Notes: generated from the sequence alone by a model not told the origin. A stretch of DNA of 61,874 nucleotides from JAJYSO01 sp964451785 (GCA_964451785.1 CAYVJG010000017.1:1-61874), one strand, 5' to 3'; positions 44,988-53,900 are shown, counted from the stretch's first letter. Made by a program: numbers and translations.

Positions 44988-44995
44988 TATTTTTG
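44988..44995 (+). promoter_or_regulatory. rpsF operon promoter
   Basis: TATTTTTG at 44988-44995 with TTG at 44966-44968 (19-base spacer) is a near-ideal Bacteroidota promoter, 25 bases before the rpsF ATG. Confidence 0.75.
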
Positions 44996-45019
44996 CAACC
45001 GATTTTAAAATATAATCCT

Positions 45020-45358
45020 ATGAATCATTATGAAGCTGTTTTCATTTTGAATCCCGTTTTATCTGAAGATCAGGTAAAGGAAACAGTCAAGAAGTATGAA
45101 GATTTTCTTGTTTCTGAAGGAGCCAAAATGGTCAACAAAGAAAACTGGGGGCTTAAAAAGTTAGCTTACCCAATTCAACACAAAAAAAGTGGTTTTTATC
45201 ACTTATTCCAATTCGAAGTAGAAGGTAAAGCAATTGAACCTTTCGAATTTATGTTCCGTCAAGACGAACGTGTAATGCGTTATTTAACTGTGAAGTTAGA
45301 TAAACACGCCGTTGAATGGGCTCAAAAACGTGTAGAACGAAACAAAGCAAAATCTTAA
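45020..45358 (+). CDS. rpsF: 30S ribosomal protein S6
   Basis: Small-subunit protein that forms a platform heterodimer with S18. The 112-aa protein starts MNHYEAVFILNPVLSEDQV and contains NWGLKKLAYPIQHKKSGFYH, both diagnostic. The frame is open upstream to a TTG at 44993, but that TTG is part of the promoter -7 box, so the ATG at 45020 is the start. First gene of rpsF-rpsR-rplI. Confidence 0.98.
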   Translation: MNHYEAVFILNPVLSEDQVKETVKKYEDFLVSEGAKMVNKENWGLKKLAYPIQHKKSGFYHLFQFEVEGKAIEPFEFMFRQDERVMRYLTVKLDKHAVEWAQKRVERNKAKS

Positions 45359-45361
45359 GAT

Positions 45362-45658
45362 ATGGCATCTATAGAACAACAAGCAAAAGGAAATAAAGGT
45401 GGTGATATCCGTTATTTAACCCCTTTAAATATTGAAACCAAATCTAAAAAACGCTATTGCCGTTTTCAACGTTCTGGAATCAAATATATCGACTATAAAG
45501 ATCCTGATTTTTTAATGTCATTTGTCAATGAACAAGGTAAAATTTTACCACGCCGTTTAACCGGTACTTCATTGAAATATCAACGCAAAGTAGCTAAAGC
45601 TATCAAACGTTCTCGTCACTTGGCACTTATGCCTTATGTTGGTGATTTGTTAAAATAA
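45362..45658 (+). CDS. rpsR: 30S ribosomal protein S18
   Basis: Partner of S6 on the 30S platform; 98 aa. The core KKRYCRFQRSGIKYIDYKDPDFLMSFVNEQGKILPRRLTG region is diagnostic, split here by the usual short N-terminal extension. It begins 3 bp after the rpsF stop, so the two are tightly coupled. Confidence 0.98.
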   Translation: MASIEQQAKGNKGGDIRYLTPLNIETKSKKRYCRFQRSGIKYIDYKDPDFLMSFVNEQGKILPRRLTGTSLKYQRKVAKAIKRSRHLALMPYVGDLLK

Positions 45659-45673
45659 AAAGATTAAAATTTT

Positions 45674-46123
45674 ATGGAACTTATACTCAAAAAAGACGTC
45701 GAAAATTTAGGCTTTGCTGACGATATCGTAACTGTAAAAAACGGTTATGGTCGCAATTACCTAATTCCGCAAGGTTTTGCTGTATTGGCAACACCTTCTG
45801 CACGTAAACAACACGCTGAAATCTTAAAGCAACGTGCTTATAAAGAAAAGAAAATCGTTGATGAGGCTAAAAAAGGAGCTGAGAAATTAGCTGCTCTCGA
45901 ATTGAAATTGTCAGCTAAAGCTGGTGATGACGGTAAAATGTTTGGTAGCATTTCTGCTGCTAACTTGAGCGAAAGCCTTAGCCAAAACGGTGTTGAAATC
46001 GATAAAAAATATATTTCTATCCTCGGAGGAAATATTAAACGCCTTGGTCAATATGAAGCTAAAGTTCGTTTCCATCGTGAAGTGATCTCTACTTTGACTT
46101 TTGACGTTGTAGCGGAAGCTTAA
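45674..46123 (+). CDS. rplI: 50S ribosomal protein L9
   Basis: Binds the base of the L1 stalk; 149 aa. The N-terminal domain MELILKKDVENLGFADDIVTVKNGYGRNYLIPQG is complete, followed by the long connecting helix rich in K/A/E and the C-terminal domain (GKMFGSISAANLSESL). It starts 15 bp after rpsR and closes the operon before a terminator. Confidence 0.98.
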   Translation: MELILKKDVENLGFADDIVTVKNGYGRNYLIPQGFAVLATPSARKQHAEILKQRAYKEKKIVDEAKKGAEKLAALELKLSAKAGDDGKMFGSISAANLSESLSQNGVEIDKKYISILGGNIKRLGQYEAKVRFHREVISTLTFDVVAEA

Positions 46124-46152
46124 AAAACTTTTCGATTTTTAAAATTATATTC

Positions 46153-46187
46153 AAGCCTGCTCTTCTCAAAAGGGTAGGCTTTTTTTA
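46153..46187 (+). terminator. rpsF-rpsR-rplI terminator
   Basis: AGCCTGCTCTT and AAGGGTAGGCT form an imperfect stem followed by seven T residues, 30 bases past the rplI stop. Confidence 0.8.
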
Positions 46188-46208
46188 ACTCCAAATATCC
46201 TGATTGCT

Positions 46209-46685
46209 ATGAAGTATGCCCGATTGTCAAAAGAGCAACTCGAAGAAATGCATCAAGAATTTATTACCTTTCTCTCTACTCAAGGAATTGATGCTCATGA
46301 ATGGTCACACATTAAAGCTGAAAAACCTGAAGTAGCTGAAGATGAAATTGACATCTTTAGCGATTTGGTTTGGGAAAAAGTGTTGAATAATGTCAATTAC
46401 TTAGAGCATTTTTCTTCTCAACAAATCTTTTTATTTAAGGTTGAAGAAAACCAAATCTCTTTAATCGGTGTTAAACTCGATAATGAAACCATTAACCTGG
46501 CTACACGCGATGGCTATAAATGGTTGCAAGAACATCTGATGGACGAAGCCGTCACCTTATATCGCTCGCAAAAAGCTATTGGTGAAAGCAGAAATACCGA
46601 TATCTTTGCTTTGATTAGACAAGGCGCTAATATTACTAAAGGTGAATTGTATACTTATTTTGAAACTGTTGTAAACCCCAATTAA
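46209..46685 (+). CDS. DUF6495-type conserved hypothetical protein
   Basis: Acidic, cytosolic 158-aa protein without signal or membrane segment. The opening MKYARLSKEQLEEMHQEF, the run EKPEVAEDEIDIFSDLVWEKVL and LEHFSSQQIFLF match a Flavobacteriales family known as DUF6495. Function is unknown. It lies between the ribosomal operon and hisS, 17 bp before hisS, so co-transcription with hisS is likely and a translation-related role is conceivable but not shown. Confidence 0.78.
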   Translation: MKYARLSKEQLEEMHQEFITFLSTQGIDAHEWSHIKAEKPEVAEDEIDIFSDLVWEKVLNNVNYLEHFSSQQIFLFKVEENQISLIGVKLDNETINLATRDGYKWLQEHLMDEAVTLYRSQKAIGESRNTDIFALIRQGANITKGELYTYFETVVNPN

Positions 46686-46702
46686 ATCTTCCCGCATTAC
46701 AT

Positions 46703-48088
46703 ATGGCACAAAAACCAAAATTAGCTAAAGGAACTCGCGATTTTACTCCTGCTGAAGTCGCCAAACGAACCTATATCATCGATACCATTAAAAATCAATT
46801 TAAAAACTTTGGCTTTCAACCTATTGAAACTCCAAGTTTTGAACAATCTTCTACCTTATTAGGGAAATATGGCGAAGAAGGTGATCGCTTGATTTTTAAA
46901 ATTCTCAATAGTGGTGATTTTCTCAAAAAAGCTGATGCTCAGGTTTTACAAAACAAAGATAGCAAGGCCTTAACGCCTTCAATTTCTGAAAAAGCTTTGC
47001 GCTATGACTTGACTGTGCCCTTTGCGCGTTTTGTGGTTCAACACCAAAATGAATTAAACTTTCCGTTTAAGCGTTACCAAATTCAACCGGTTTGGCGCGC
47101 AGATCGCCCTCAAAAAGGACGCTTTCGCGAATTTTTTCAGTGTGATGCCGATGTGGTGGGCAGCGATAGCCTGTGGCAAGAAGTTGAACTTGTACAGCTT
47201 TACGATGCCGTCTTTACACAACTTAAACTCCAAGGTGTTCGCATTAAACTCAACAACCGAAAAATCTTGTCAGGCCTAGCCGAGGTAATTGGTGAAAGCG
47301 ATAAACTCATCGCCTTTACTGTAGCCTTAGATAAGTTAGATAAAATTGGCGAAGAAGGTGTAAAAACAGAAATGATTGCCAATGGTATTTCTGAAGAAGC
47401 CATTGAAAAAGTCAACCCTATCTTTAAAATGCAAGGTGATTTTGCCACTAAAATTCAACAACTCAAACAGATTTTAGCCGCTTCTGAAATAGGCTTAAAA
47501 GGCATTGAAGAATTGCAATTTATTCAAAATGCTATTGCCGAAATGCCTCTGACTACGGCTAGTTTAGACTTAGATGTCACCTTAGCGCGCGGATTAGATT
47601 ATTACACTGGCGCTATCTTTGAAGTTGCTGCACCTGAATCTGTAAAAATGGGTTCTATTGGTGGCGGTGGTCGCTATGATAACTTAACCGGTATTTTCGG
47701 ACTTAAAAACATGAGTGGTGTAGGGATTTCATTTGGATTAGACCGCATTTATTTGGTAATTGAAGAATTGAATTTATTCCCTAAAACAGTTGAAGAAACC
47801 ACAGAGATTATCTTTGTCAATTTTGGCGATAAAGAAGCTTTATACGCCATGAAAGCCGTTGCTAAATTGCGCCAGAATGGTATTGCAGCTGAGTTGTATC
47901 CTGACGCTTCTAAAATGAAAAAACAAATGACTTATGCCAATCGCTGCGCTATTCCATTTGTGATTTTAGCAGGGACAGAAGAGGTAAAAGCAGAGCAATT
48001 TACCCTAAAAGATATGCGTAACGGAGAGCAATATACAGTTGATTTTGACGGCTTATTAGCTCAGTTAAAAGCAGATAAAACTGCTTAG
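46703..48088 (+). CDS. hisS: Histidine-tRNA ligase
   Basis: Class II aminoacyl-tRNA synthetase, 461 aa. Motif 2 is YQIQPVWRADRPQKGRFREFFQCD, the histidine A loop is TLARGLDYYTGAIFEV, motif 3 is GVGISFGLDRIYLV, and a C-terminal anticodon-binding domain follows (EIIFVNFGDKEALYAMKAVAKLR). The start MAQKPKLAKGTRDFTPAEVAKR is family-typical. It ends at a strong terminator shared with the convergent proA. Confidence 0.98.
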   Translation: MAQKPKLAKGTRDFTPAEVAKRTYIIDTIKNQFKNFGFQPIETPSFEQSSTLLGKYGEEGDRLIFKILNSGDFLKKADAQVLQNKDSKALTPSISEKALRYDLTVPFARFVVQHQNELNFPFKRYQIQPVWRADRPQKGRFREFFQCDADVVGSDSLWQEVELVQLYDAVFTQLKLQGVRIKLNNRKILSGLAEVIGESDKLIAFTVALDKLDKIGEEGVKTEMIANGISEEAIEKVNPIFKMQGDFATKIQQLKQILAASEIGLKGIEELQFIQNAIAEMPLTTASLDLDVTLARGLDYYTGAIFEVAAPESVKMGSIGGGGRYDNLTGIFGLKNMSGVGISFGLDRIYLVIEELNLFPKTVEETTEIIFVNFGDKEALYAMKAVAKLRQNGIAAELYPDASKMKKQMTYANRCAIPFVILAGTEEVKAEQFTLKDMRNGEQYTVDFDGLLAQLKADKTA

Positions 48089-48121
48089 TGACTCATTTCA
48101 TTTGTTAGAGAGAGAATCAAA

Positions 48122-48161
48122 AAAAATCCTCAAAAGCAATATTGCGTTTTGAGGATTTTTG
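48122..48161. terminator. Bidirectional terminator between hisS and proA
   Basis: AAAATCCTCAAAA-G-CAATATTG-C-TTTTGAGGATTTTT is a near-perfect palindrome of about 36 bp with A/T tails on both sides. Confidence 0.9.
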
Positions 48162-48213
48162 GTGAAATGATTATTCTGTAAATTAGTGCTGACTATCGCA
48201 TTAAAAAGAGCGG

Positions 48214-49413
48214 TTAGTCTCTAGTTTGGCCATCACCGTGTACGTAATATTTATTAGTAACTAGCTGTGGTAAACCTAAAGGGCCGCGGTGGTGAAGCTT
48301 GTCAGTACTGATAGCCAATTCGGCACCGACACCCATTTGTCCACCGTCAGTAAAGCGGGTAGAGGCGTTGTGAAAAACAGCAGCGCTATCTATTTCTTCC
48401 ATAAAACGAGTGGCCTCAGCATTGTCTTCAGTCATAATAGCAGTAGAATGGCCGCCTGAATATTGGTTAATACGTTTAATGGCATCGTCTAAATTATCGG
48501 CTTCAGCAAGTAAAATTTTCATAGCTAAAAATTCTTCATACCAAGTGTCTTCGCTAGGAATAGCAGCTTCTTCTTTCAGAATTTCTTTAACAGATTTGTC
48601 TACTACCAACTCTACTTTAGCCGTTTGTAGAGTTTGTTGAAGATCTTTTAATTTAGTGTTGAGGTCAGGAATATTCTTGTCTAATAAGACATTGTCTAAA
48701 GCGTTGCAAGCTGAGGTTTTATGCGTTTTGGCATTGAGAATCACCTTTTTAGTTTTCTCCCAATCGGCTTGTTTAGAAACATACATAAAATTATTGCCAC
48801 GCCCGCTGATTAAAACAGCGCAAGAGGCATTGTCTTTGACAAATTTAATCAGTCCTTCGCCTCCGCGAGGTACGATGAGGTCTAATTTTACAGGAGGATT
48901 TTTAAGGAAATCTTGGGTTTCTTCACGTTTGAGGTGAAGCAATTTAATCCAATCTTCGTCTAAATCGTTTTCACGTAAGGCTTCGTGCCAAAATTTTTCT
49001 AGAATAGCATTGCTGTAAGCGGCTTCTTTACCCCCTTTTAAGAGGATTTTATTGTTCGCTTTAAAAGCGAGCATAGCGGCTTCAATAGTTACATCAGGGC
49101 GTGATTCATAAATAATCAAAATGCTGCCAAAAGGAGCTGTTTTATTGATAATTTTTAGCCCGTTTTTTAGGGTGTCTTCAAATAGCACTTGTCCCACAGG
49201 ATCAGCTTGCGCTTTAACTTCTTTGATAGCCTGAATCATCGAATCTACTTTAGCTTCATTGACAATTAAGCGGTCGTAGAGGGCTTGGTCGTTTTTAGTA
49301 AAGGCGTCGAGGTCTTTTTTGTTTTCGGTTATCAATGCCTCGCGATCACGATTTAAAATCTTAATCATTGAACTGAGAACATCGTTTTTCTTAGCGGTGC
49401 TAAGTAATTTCAT
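48214..49413 (-). CDS. proA: Glutamate-5-semialdehyde dehydrogenase
   Basis: Second enzyme of proline synthesis; it reduces gamma-glutamyl phosphate to the semialdehyde with NADPH. The 399-aa protein carries the catalytic cysteine in HKTSACNALDNVLLD and family motifs YESRPDVTIEAAMLAFK, GKEAAYSN, VPRGGEGLI and FTDGGQMGVGAELAISTDKLHHRGPLGL. The frame is open to 49482, which would overlap proB, so the ATG at 49413 (MKLLSTAKK) is chosen. Last gene of proC-proB-proA. Confidence 0.97.
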   Translation of the reverse strand: MKLLSTAKKNDVLSSMIKILNRDREALITENKKDLDAFTKNDQALYDRLIVNEAKVDSMIQAIKEVKAQADPVGQVLFEDTLKNGLKIINKTAPFGSILIIYESRPDVTIEAAMLAFKANNKILLKGGKEAAYSNAILEKFWHEALRENDLDEDWIKLLHLKREETQDFLKNPPVKLDLIVPRGGEGLIKFVKDNASCAVLISGRGNNFMYVSKQADWEKTKKVILNAKTHKTSACNALDNVLLDKNIPDLNTKLKDLQQTLQTAKVELVVDKSVKEILKEEAAIPSEDTWYEEFLAMKILLAEADNLDDAIKRINQYSGGHSTAIMTEDNAEATRFMEEIDSAAVFHNASTRFTDGGQMGVGAELAISTDKLHHRGPLGLPQLVTNKYYVHGDGQTRD

Positions 49414-49447
49414 ATAACTGTTTTTAAGAATTAAAAAAAAAATTAGG

Positions 49448-50218
49448 TTACGCAATAAATTTAGTGCCGCAATCTTTACCATTCATGATATCGACAATAA
49501 TGTTATTGGTTTTGCCTCGAGCAATGTGAGTAGGAATACCCAAAGCAGCAGTTTTTTTGGCGATTTTTAATTTAGAAGCCATACCTCCACGACCTTCGCC
49601 TTCTTTTTTGGTCGATTTTTGAACGTATTGCTCAATGTTGTCTTGTATATTAACTTCATTAAACTTTTTAGTGCCTGTATCGCTTGGATTGCCGTTGTAC
49701 ACGCCATCGATATCACTGAGCATAATCATTTGATCAGCTTTGATGAGTTCGGCCACTAGGCTGGCTAATTCGTCGTTATCTGTAAATTTGCTACTGTGTA
49801 AAGAGATGGCGTCGTCTTCATTGGTAATCGGGATAATACCCTGTGAGAGTAAGCCTTCATAGCAGTTAATAATATTTTGACGATAAGCACCCGGTGCAAA
49901 ATCGCGTTTAGTAGCAACCACTTGAGCACAGCGCATCCCAAAATCATCAAATATGGTGTAATAGTGTCGCATGAGTCGGGGTTGTCCTACAGCCGAAAAA
50001 ACTTGATGTCTAATTTTTTCATCTTTAATTGAGTTGTCAGACAACACTTCTTTTCCGGCAATAACGGACCCTGAAGATACTAATACAGTGATAATACCGC
50101 GTTCATAGAGATAAGCCACTTGTCTGACGAGTTCATTTAAAATGGGGCGGACAATACGGTTGTCGCGATTGGTCATGACATTAGTGCCTATTTTTACAAC
50201 TATTCTTTTTTTGTGCAT
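49448..50218 (-). CDS. proB: Glutamate 5-kinase (short form, no PUA domain)
   Basis: First committed enzyme of proline synthesis, phosphorylating glutamate. The amino-acid-kinase fold is complete: RIVVKIGTNVMT, VLVSSGSVIAG, NEDDAIS, NDELASLVA, MIMLSDIDGVYNG and GGMASKLKIAKKTAALGI. At 256 aa it lacks the C-terminal PUA domain found in E. coli ProB (367 aa), so feedback behaviour may differ. It lies 21 bp after proC and 34 bp before proA. Confidence 0.95.
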   Translation of the reverse strand: MHKKRIVVKIGTNVMTNRDNRIVRPILNELVRQVAYLYERGIITVLVSSGSVIAGKEVLSDNSIKDEKIRHQVFSAVGQPRLMRHYYTIFDDFGMRCAQVVATKRDFAPGAYRQNIINCYEGLLSQGIIPITNEDDAISLHSSKFTDNDELASLVAELIKADQMIMLSDIDGVYNGNPSDTGTKKFNEVNIQDNIEQYVQKSTKKEGEGRGGMASKLKIAKKTAALGIPTHIARGKTNNIIVDIMNGKDCGTKFIA

Positions 50219-50239
50219 ACTGATTTTTTTGGTCCGTAT

Positions 50240-51046
50240 TTATTTTTCTTTGCCCAGTTCGATGGCGCGATCAAAGGCGGCGTAGGCAGCTTCTTTAATG
50301 AGGTCTTTGACGTTGTTTTCATCCATTGAATCTAGTGCCGCACGCGTTGTTCCTCCTTTTGAGGCTACGCGATCCATCCAGGTTTTTGGAGTAATGTCAT
50401 TTTCGTTAAACAACTTGACGGCTCCTTCAAAGGTGCTGCTGACCAAAACTCTAGAGTCGTGGTCTGAAAATCCCATTTTCTTGGCGGCTTCAAGCATAGA
50501 TTGCATAAAATAAAATACATAAGCTGGTCCACTACCCGAAATCCCCGTTGAAGCATCGATAAATTTTTCAGTATGTACGTGAATAGAACTTCCGGTCATG
50601 TCTAAAAAGTTGCGCACCATGATGAGCTCAAGTCTGCTTACGGCTTTAGATTCGGTATATGAGGTCACCCCTTTACCAATTTGTGCGGGCAAGTTAGGCA
50701 TGGTTCGGATCACTTTAGAAACCTCTAAACCATCCATGATGGTTTGTAGGGTTACACCTGCCATTAGTGAAACAAACATTTGTTTGTCGTGAATAAGCGG
50801 TTTCACCTCCTCAAACAGTTCATTAATATGATAAGGTTTTACGGCCAAGAAAACAATATCGGCTTGAGGAAGGCAGTCTTCTAATTTGTCAAAAGGCTGC
50901 ATGATTCCCTTTTCTGCTATAGCTAATAATTTTGCAGGGTCTTTATCGTAAATTTGCAGTTTTTTTCCGTTTAATAAAGGTGATTTTGACATCCCTTCAG
51001 CATAGGTTCCGCCCATGTTTCCGGCGCCAATCATAAGTACTTTCAT
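50240..51046 (-). CDS. proC: Pyrroline-5-carboxylate reductase
   Basis: Final enzyme of proline synthesis; it reduces pyrroline-5-carboxylate with NAD(P)H. The N-terminal Rossmann GAGNMGGTYAEGM, VFLAVKPYHINEL, RTMPNLPAQIGKGVT and the C-terminal signature ISGSGPAYVFYFMQSM are all present in 268 aa. It heads the operon proC-proB-proA, so the complete route from glutamate is encoded as one transcript. The upstream region (51047-51392) contains paired repeats that could be an operator. Confidence 0.97.
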   Translation of the reverse strand: MKVLMIGAGNMGGTYAEGMSKSPLLNGKKLQIYDKDPAKLLAIAEKGIMQPFDKLEDCLPQADIVFLAVKPYHINELFEEVKPLIHDKQMFVSLMAGVTLQTIMDGLEVSKVIRTMPNLPAQIGKGVTSYTESKAVSRLELIMVRNFLDMTGSSIHVHTEKFIDASTGISGSGPAYVFYFMQSMLEAAKKMGFSDHDSRVLVSSTFEGAVKLFNENDITPKTWMDRVASKGGTTRAALDSMDENNVKDLIKEAAYAAFDRAIELGKEK

Positions 51047-51237
51047 TACTAAAATTTTAAATTAATATATGTGAACTATATGGTACAAGTACCGTACAGA
51101 TGAGGCCAAAAAAAATATTATTTCCTCGATATAGGTTATTATTTATAAATTTAAGATTTATTTTGAATATAGTTGTTTATTTATGCCTATTTTATTAATT
51201 ATTTATCAATTTAGATTTTATTTAAATAACGAATTTA

Positions 51238-51297
51238 CTGACAACACGGCCTGATTTTGCTGAAAAAATGTCAGGGAGTGACACTGTTGTCAGGGAG
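51238..51297. promoter_or_regulatory. Candidate operator with direct and inverted repeats
   Basis: TGTCAGGGAG occurs twice as a direct repeat (51269-51278 and 51288-51297), 19 bp apart start to start, about two helical turns. CTGACAACA at 51238-51246 is the exact inverse of TGTTGTCAG at 51285-51293. The cluster lies between divergent proC and the gene at 51393. Regulator unknown. The rest of 51047-51392 is AT-rich with nothing else recognised. Confidence 0.4.
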
Positions 51298-51380
51298 TTG
51301 TGACATTAAACTTGACAGTTTTTGTCGTAAATTGTATTAAAAGGACAAAAAAACAGAGCGTTTGTGCATTTAAAAAGCTG

Positions 51381-51388
51381 TATTTTTG
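51381..51388 (+). promoter_or_regulatory. -7 element almost abutting the start codon at 51393
   Basis: TATTTTTG ends only 4 bases before the ATG. With the usual 4-8 bases from -7 box to transcript start, the mRNA would be leaderless or nearly so. Confidence 0.45.
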
Positions 51389-51392
51389 TGCT

Positions 51393-51755
51393 ATGGAGAA
51401 ACTAACAGAGCAAGAATTACACAACTTAGCTATGAATGTTGTGGGCAAAGATTTAGAACAAAATGGATTTGAATTTTTGGGAGTTAACAGTAAGCTTTCC
51501 AAAAATCCTCAATTTGTCGCTTTAAAGCATAAGAAATTGCATTTTGTAATTGTTCGCGCCATAGCTTATCCGGAAGATCCTAAAGTGTATGACGCCGTAT
51601 TTATGGAAACCATACGCGCACATGCTGATAAATTTAAAGCACGTACTTTTTATGCAGGTGTAGGACTGGCTAATGCGCGTGATTACACATTACCATTGAC
51701 AAAAGACGATGATTATATAGTCAATTATGCAGGACTTCAGGAAATAAAGGCCTAA
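51393..51755 (+). CDS. Conserved hypothetical protein of Flavobacteriales
   Basis: Soluble 120-aa protein beginning MEKLTEQELHNLAMNVVGKDLEQNGFEF. A central beta-rich segment (PQFVALKHKKLHFVIVRAIAYPEDP) and a C-terminal FYAGVGLANARDY are visible. Close relatives are sometimes labelled Na+-translocating NADH-quinone reductase subunit F, but nothing here (no FAD- or [2Fe-2S]-binding motif, no membrane helix) supports that. The ATG at 51393 is chosen because a perfect -7 box sits just before it; the upstream in-frame codons are unlikely to be translated. Function unknown. Confidence 0.78.
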   Translation: MEKLTEQELHNLAMNVVGKDLEQNGFEFLGVNSKLSKNPQFVALKHKKLHFVIVRAIAYPEDPKVYDAVFMETIRAHADKFKARTFYAGVGLANARDYTLPLTKDDDYIVNYAGLQEIKA

Positions 51756-51772
51756 TTTTAGCGGAGTTAAGG

Positions 51773-52531
51773 TTATTTGTTCCCTTTAGTCTTAAAGTCC
51801 AATTTCTTTTTGCGGAGTTCAAAATTTTGACCGAGATAAACTTTTCTCACCATTTCATCGGCAGCGAGTTCTTCAGGAACTCCGTGTTTTAAAATGTTGC
51901 CTTCAAACATGAGGTAAGTATGATCGGTGATAGCTAAAGTTTCTTGTACGTTGTGGTCAGTAATCAGAATGCCGATATTTTTGTCTTTGAGCTGCGCCAC
52001 AATACTTTGAATATCTTCAACCGCCACTGGGTCAACACCCGCAAAAGGTTCATCTAATAAGATGAATTTAGGGTCAGTGGCTAAGGCGCGTGCAATTTCA
52101 GTACGACGGCGTTCTCCTCCAGACAGTAAATCACCGCGATTTTTGCGAATGTGATTTAAACCAAATTCATCGATGAGCGATTCCATTTTCATCTCGCGCT
52201 CTTTTTTAGAAAGCTTTGTCAGTTGCAAGACACTCATGATGTTGTCTTCAATGCTCAATTTTCTAAATACAGAAGCCTCTTGTGCCAGATAGCCAATGCC
52301 GCGTTGTGCGCGTTTGTACATCGGAAATTTAGTAATCTCGGTTTGATCGAGCATTACTTTTCCGCCGTTAGGCTTTATTAAACCGACAATCATATAAAAA
52401 GAAGTCGTCTTTCCGGCACCATTTGGACCTAACAGGCCTACAATTTCTCCTTGTTCTACTTCAACAGTAATCCCTTTGACGACTTTTCGTCCTTTATAGA
52501 TTTTTATGAGGTTGTCGGCTTTTAATTTCAT
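51773..52531 (-). CDS. lptB: LPS export ABC transporter ATP-binding protein LptB
   Basis: ATPase of the LptB2FG complex that extracts lipopolysaccharide from the inner membrane and drives it across the periplasmic bridge. The 252-aa protein has Walker A GPNGAGKTT, Q-loop YLAQEASVFRKLS, signature LLSGGERRRTEIARAL, Walker B FILLDEPFAGVDP and switch ITDHNVQETL. The YLAQEASVFRKLS motif is typical of LptB rather than branched-chain amino acid ATPases. It is downstream of the LETM1-related gene on the same strand with a 39-bp gap. Confidence 0.95.
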   Translation of the reverse strand: MKLKADNLIKIYKGRKVVKGITVEVEQGEIVGLLGPNGAGKTTSFYMIVGLIKPNGGKVMLDQTEITKFPMYKRAQRGIGYLAQEASVFRKLSIEDNIMSVLQLTKLSKKEREMKMESLIDEFGLNHIRKNRGDLLSGGERRRTEIARALATDPKFILLDEPFAGVDPVAVEDIQSIVAQLKDKNIGILITDHNVQETLAITDHTYLMFEGNILKHGVPEELAADEMVRKVYLGQNFELRKKKLDFKTKGNK

Positions 52532-52570
52532 GGTTCAAATATAAGGGGTTTCGTAGCGCAAAAAAAGCTT

Positions 52571-53755
52571 TTATTTATTATCAGCAAAAGCTGAAGGCAA
52601 TAAATCGGGAATGAATTTAATTAAAATTGGCAATAAAATACTTCCTCCAGGCAATAAAAATATAGCTAACGAAGGTACCATTTTACAAATGTCGAGTAAT
52701 TGTATTTTAACTTTTGCGCGTTCCTCAGGATTTAAGTCGGTTGAGCGTGATTTTTGCAATAAAATCACTAATTCTTTACTCTGGCCGATTTCTTTACTCA
52801 ATCGCTTTTTATTGCGCAAAACAAGTGTGCGTACCATTCGGCTGGTGTTGTCGTAAAGATTGCGAAATGGATTGCTGTAATCGAGATATGTGATTTGATT
52901 TTTATGTGTGTCTATAAAGGTCTTGATATCAGTAATCGCTTGTTTAATATGAGTTTTATCAAAACCTAAATTATGCGCAAGTTGAATGATAAATCGCCGT
53001 TCTTTATTTTCTAAAATGTCATCCGCATAGGTGGTCATACAAGCCAAGTCTAAAATATAAAGGCACTCTAAAGACGATTTGTGTTTGCTGTAATCTAATT
53101 CGATATAAGGCAGAGATATTTCTTCGATAGTATTATACCGAATAGAAGTATCTAATAATTTTAAGACCAATTCCTCGTGATGACTTTTATCGCTTTTTTG
53201 TTTGAGAGCTATGTAAATGGTATTTGCCAAAAGCGCCTCTAACGACTTAGCAAAACTAACCGGGGTACTATCTGTCTTGAGGTAGTGGCGATAGGTCAGC
53301 ACATCGAGGTAGAGTAGGGCATTAGCAATTAGGCTGCTAAAGTTTTTTTGGATAGCCGATGAACTGGTCTGCACGCGATCTTGAATGATTTTTTCGAGTT
53401 TCCCCTCAGGAGAAGTTTTGATGAGCGGCAGATTAAAATTGAACCAACTGTGTTTTTTGAGGTAATCGTAAAAGTTGATAACACTATCTAAAAAATCTGA
53501 GGTATCGGCTTGAGGGTGATAGCTGAAAAAAGCGTGTCCTAAACTGTCAAAGAGGTTGACTTTACTGATTTCTTCGAGTGTCATTTTAAAAGTTGTCCCG
53601 TGGGGATAAGACAACGTGCCGATGCTGTTGGCATAAATAAAACCGACTTGTTTTAACTTGTGGTAAAACGCTTCTTCAGAAAGCGCAGGTGTAACAATAG
53701 TTTCTTTAAAAACGGGGAGGTGTTTCTTAATCCAGCCGGAAGCCGATGGGTTCAT
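52571..53755 (-). CDS. LETM1-related biofilm-associated-type protein
   Basis: A 394-aa protein of a Bacteroidota family resembling the ribosome-binding domain of mitochondrial LETM1. The helical N-terminal two thirds is unrecognised (about residues 1-330). The C-terminal segment ERAKVKIQLLDICKMVPSLAIFLLPGG is the LETM1-like part, followed by a hydrophobic stretch SILLPILIKFIPDLLPSAF that may touch the membrane. The frame opens at 53830, but the ATG at 53755 (MNPSASGWIKKHLP) matches the family start. It is upstream of lptB and probably co-transcribed with it. The biofilm link rests on the family label only. Confidence 0.78.
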   Translation of the reverse strand: MNPSASGWIKKHLPVFKETIVTPALSEEAFYHKLKQVGFIYANSIGTLSYPHGTTFKMTLEEISKVNLFDSLGHAFFSYHPQADTSDFLDSVINFYDYLKKHSWFNFNLPLIKTSPEGKLEKIIQDRVQTSSSAIQKNFSSLIANALLYLDVLTYRHYLKTDSTPVSFAKSLEALLANTIYIALKQKSDKSHHEELVLKLLDTSIRYNTIEEISLPYIELDYSKHKSSLECLYILDLACMTTYADDILENKERRFIIQLAHNLGFDKTHIKQAITDIKTFIDTHKNQITYLDYSNPFRNLYDNTSRMVRTLVLRNKKRLSKEIGQSKELVILLQKSRSTDLNPEERAKVKIQLLDICKMVPSLAIFLLPGGSILLPILIKFIPDLLPSAFADNK

Positions 53756-53846
53756 AAAGGATACTTTTAACGACAAAAATAGCCTTTTTGAAACAAATAC
53801 CGAAATAGAACAACAAAACGAGCTCCTCACAAAAGGCCATTAATCA

Positions 53847-53879
53847 AAAAAGGCCATTCGCAGAGAATGACCTTTTTGA
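53847..53879. terminator. Terminator between the lipoprotein and LETM1-related genes
   Basis: AAAAAGGCCATTC pairs with GAATGACCTTTTT with a single mismatch, directly after the stop of the 53901-54719 gene (minus strand). Confidence 0.75.
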
Positions 53880-53900
53880 ACTATTAGTTGCCGTAAAATC

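Noticed and set aside
51393..51755. Label as Na+-translocating NADH-quinone reductase subunit F
   Set aside because: It lacks the FAD-binding and [2Fe-2S] domains and is only 120 aa; the label seems to be a propagated error.
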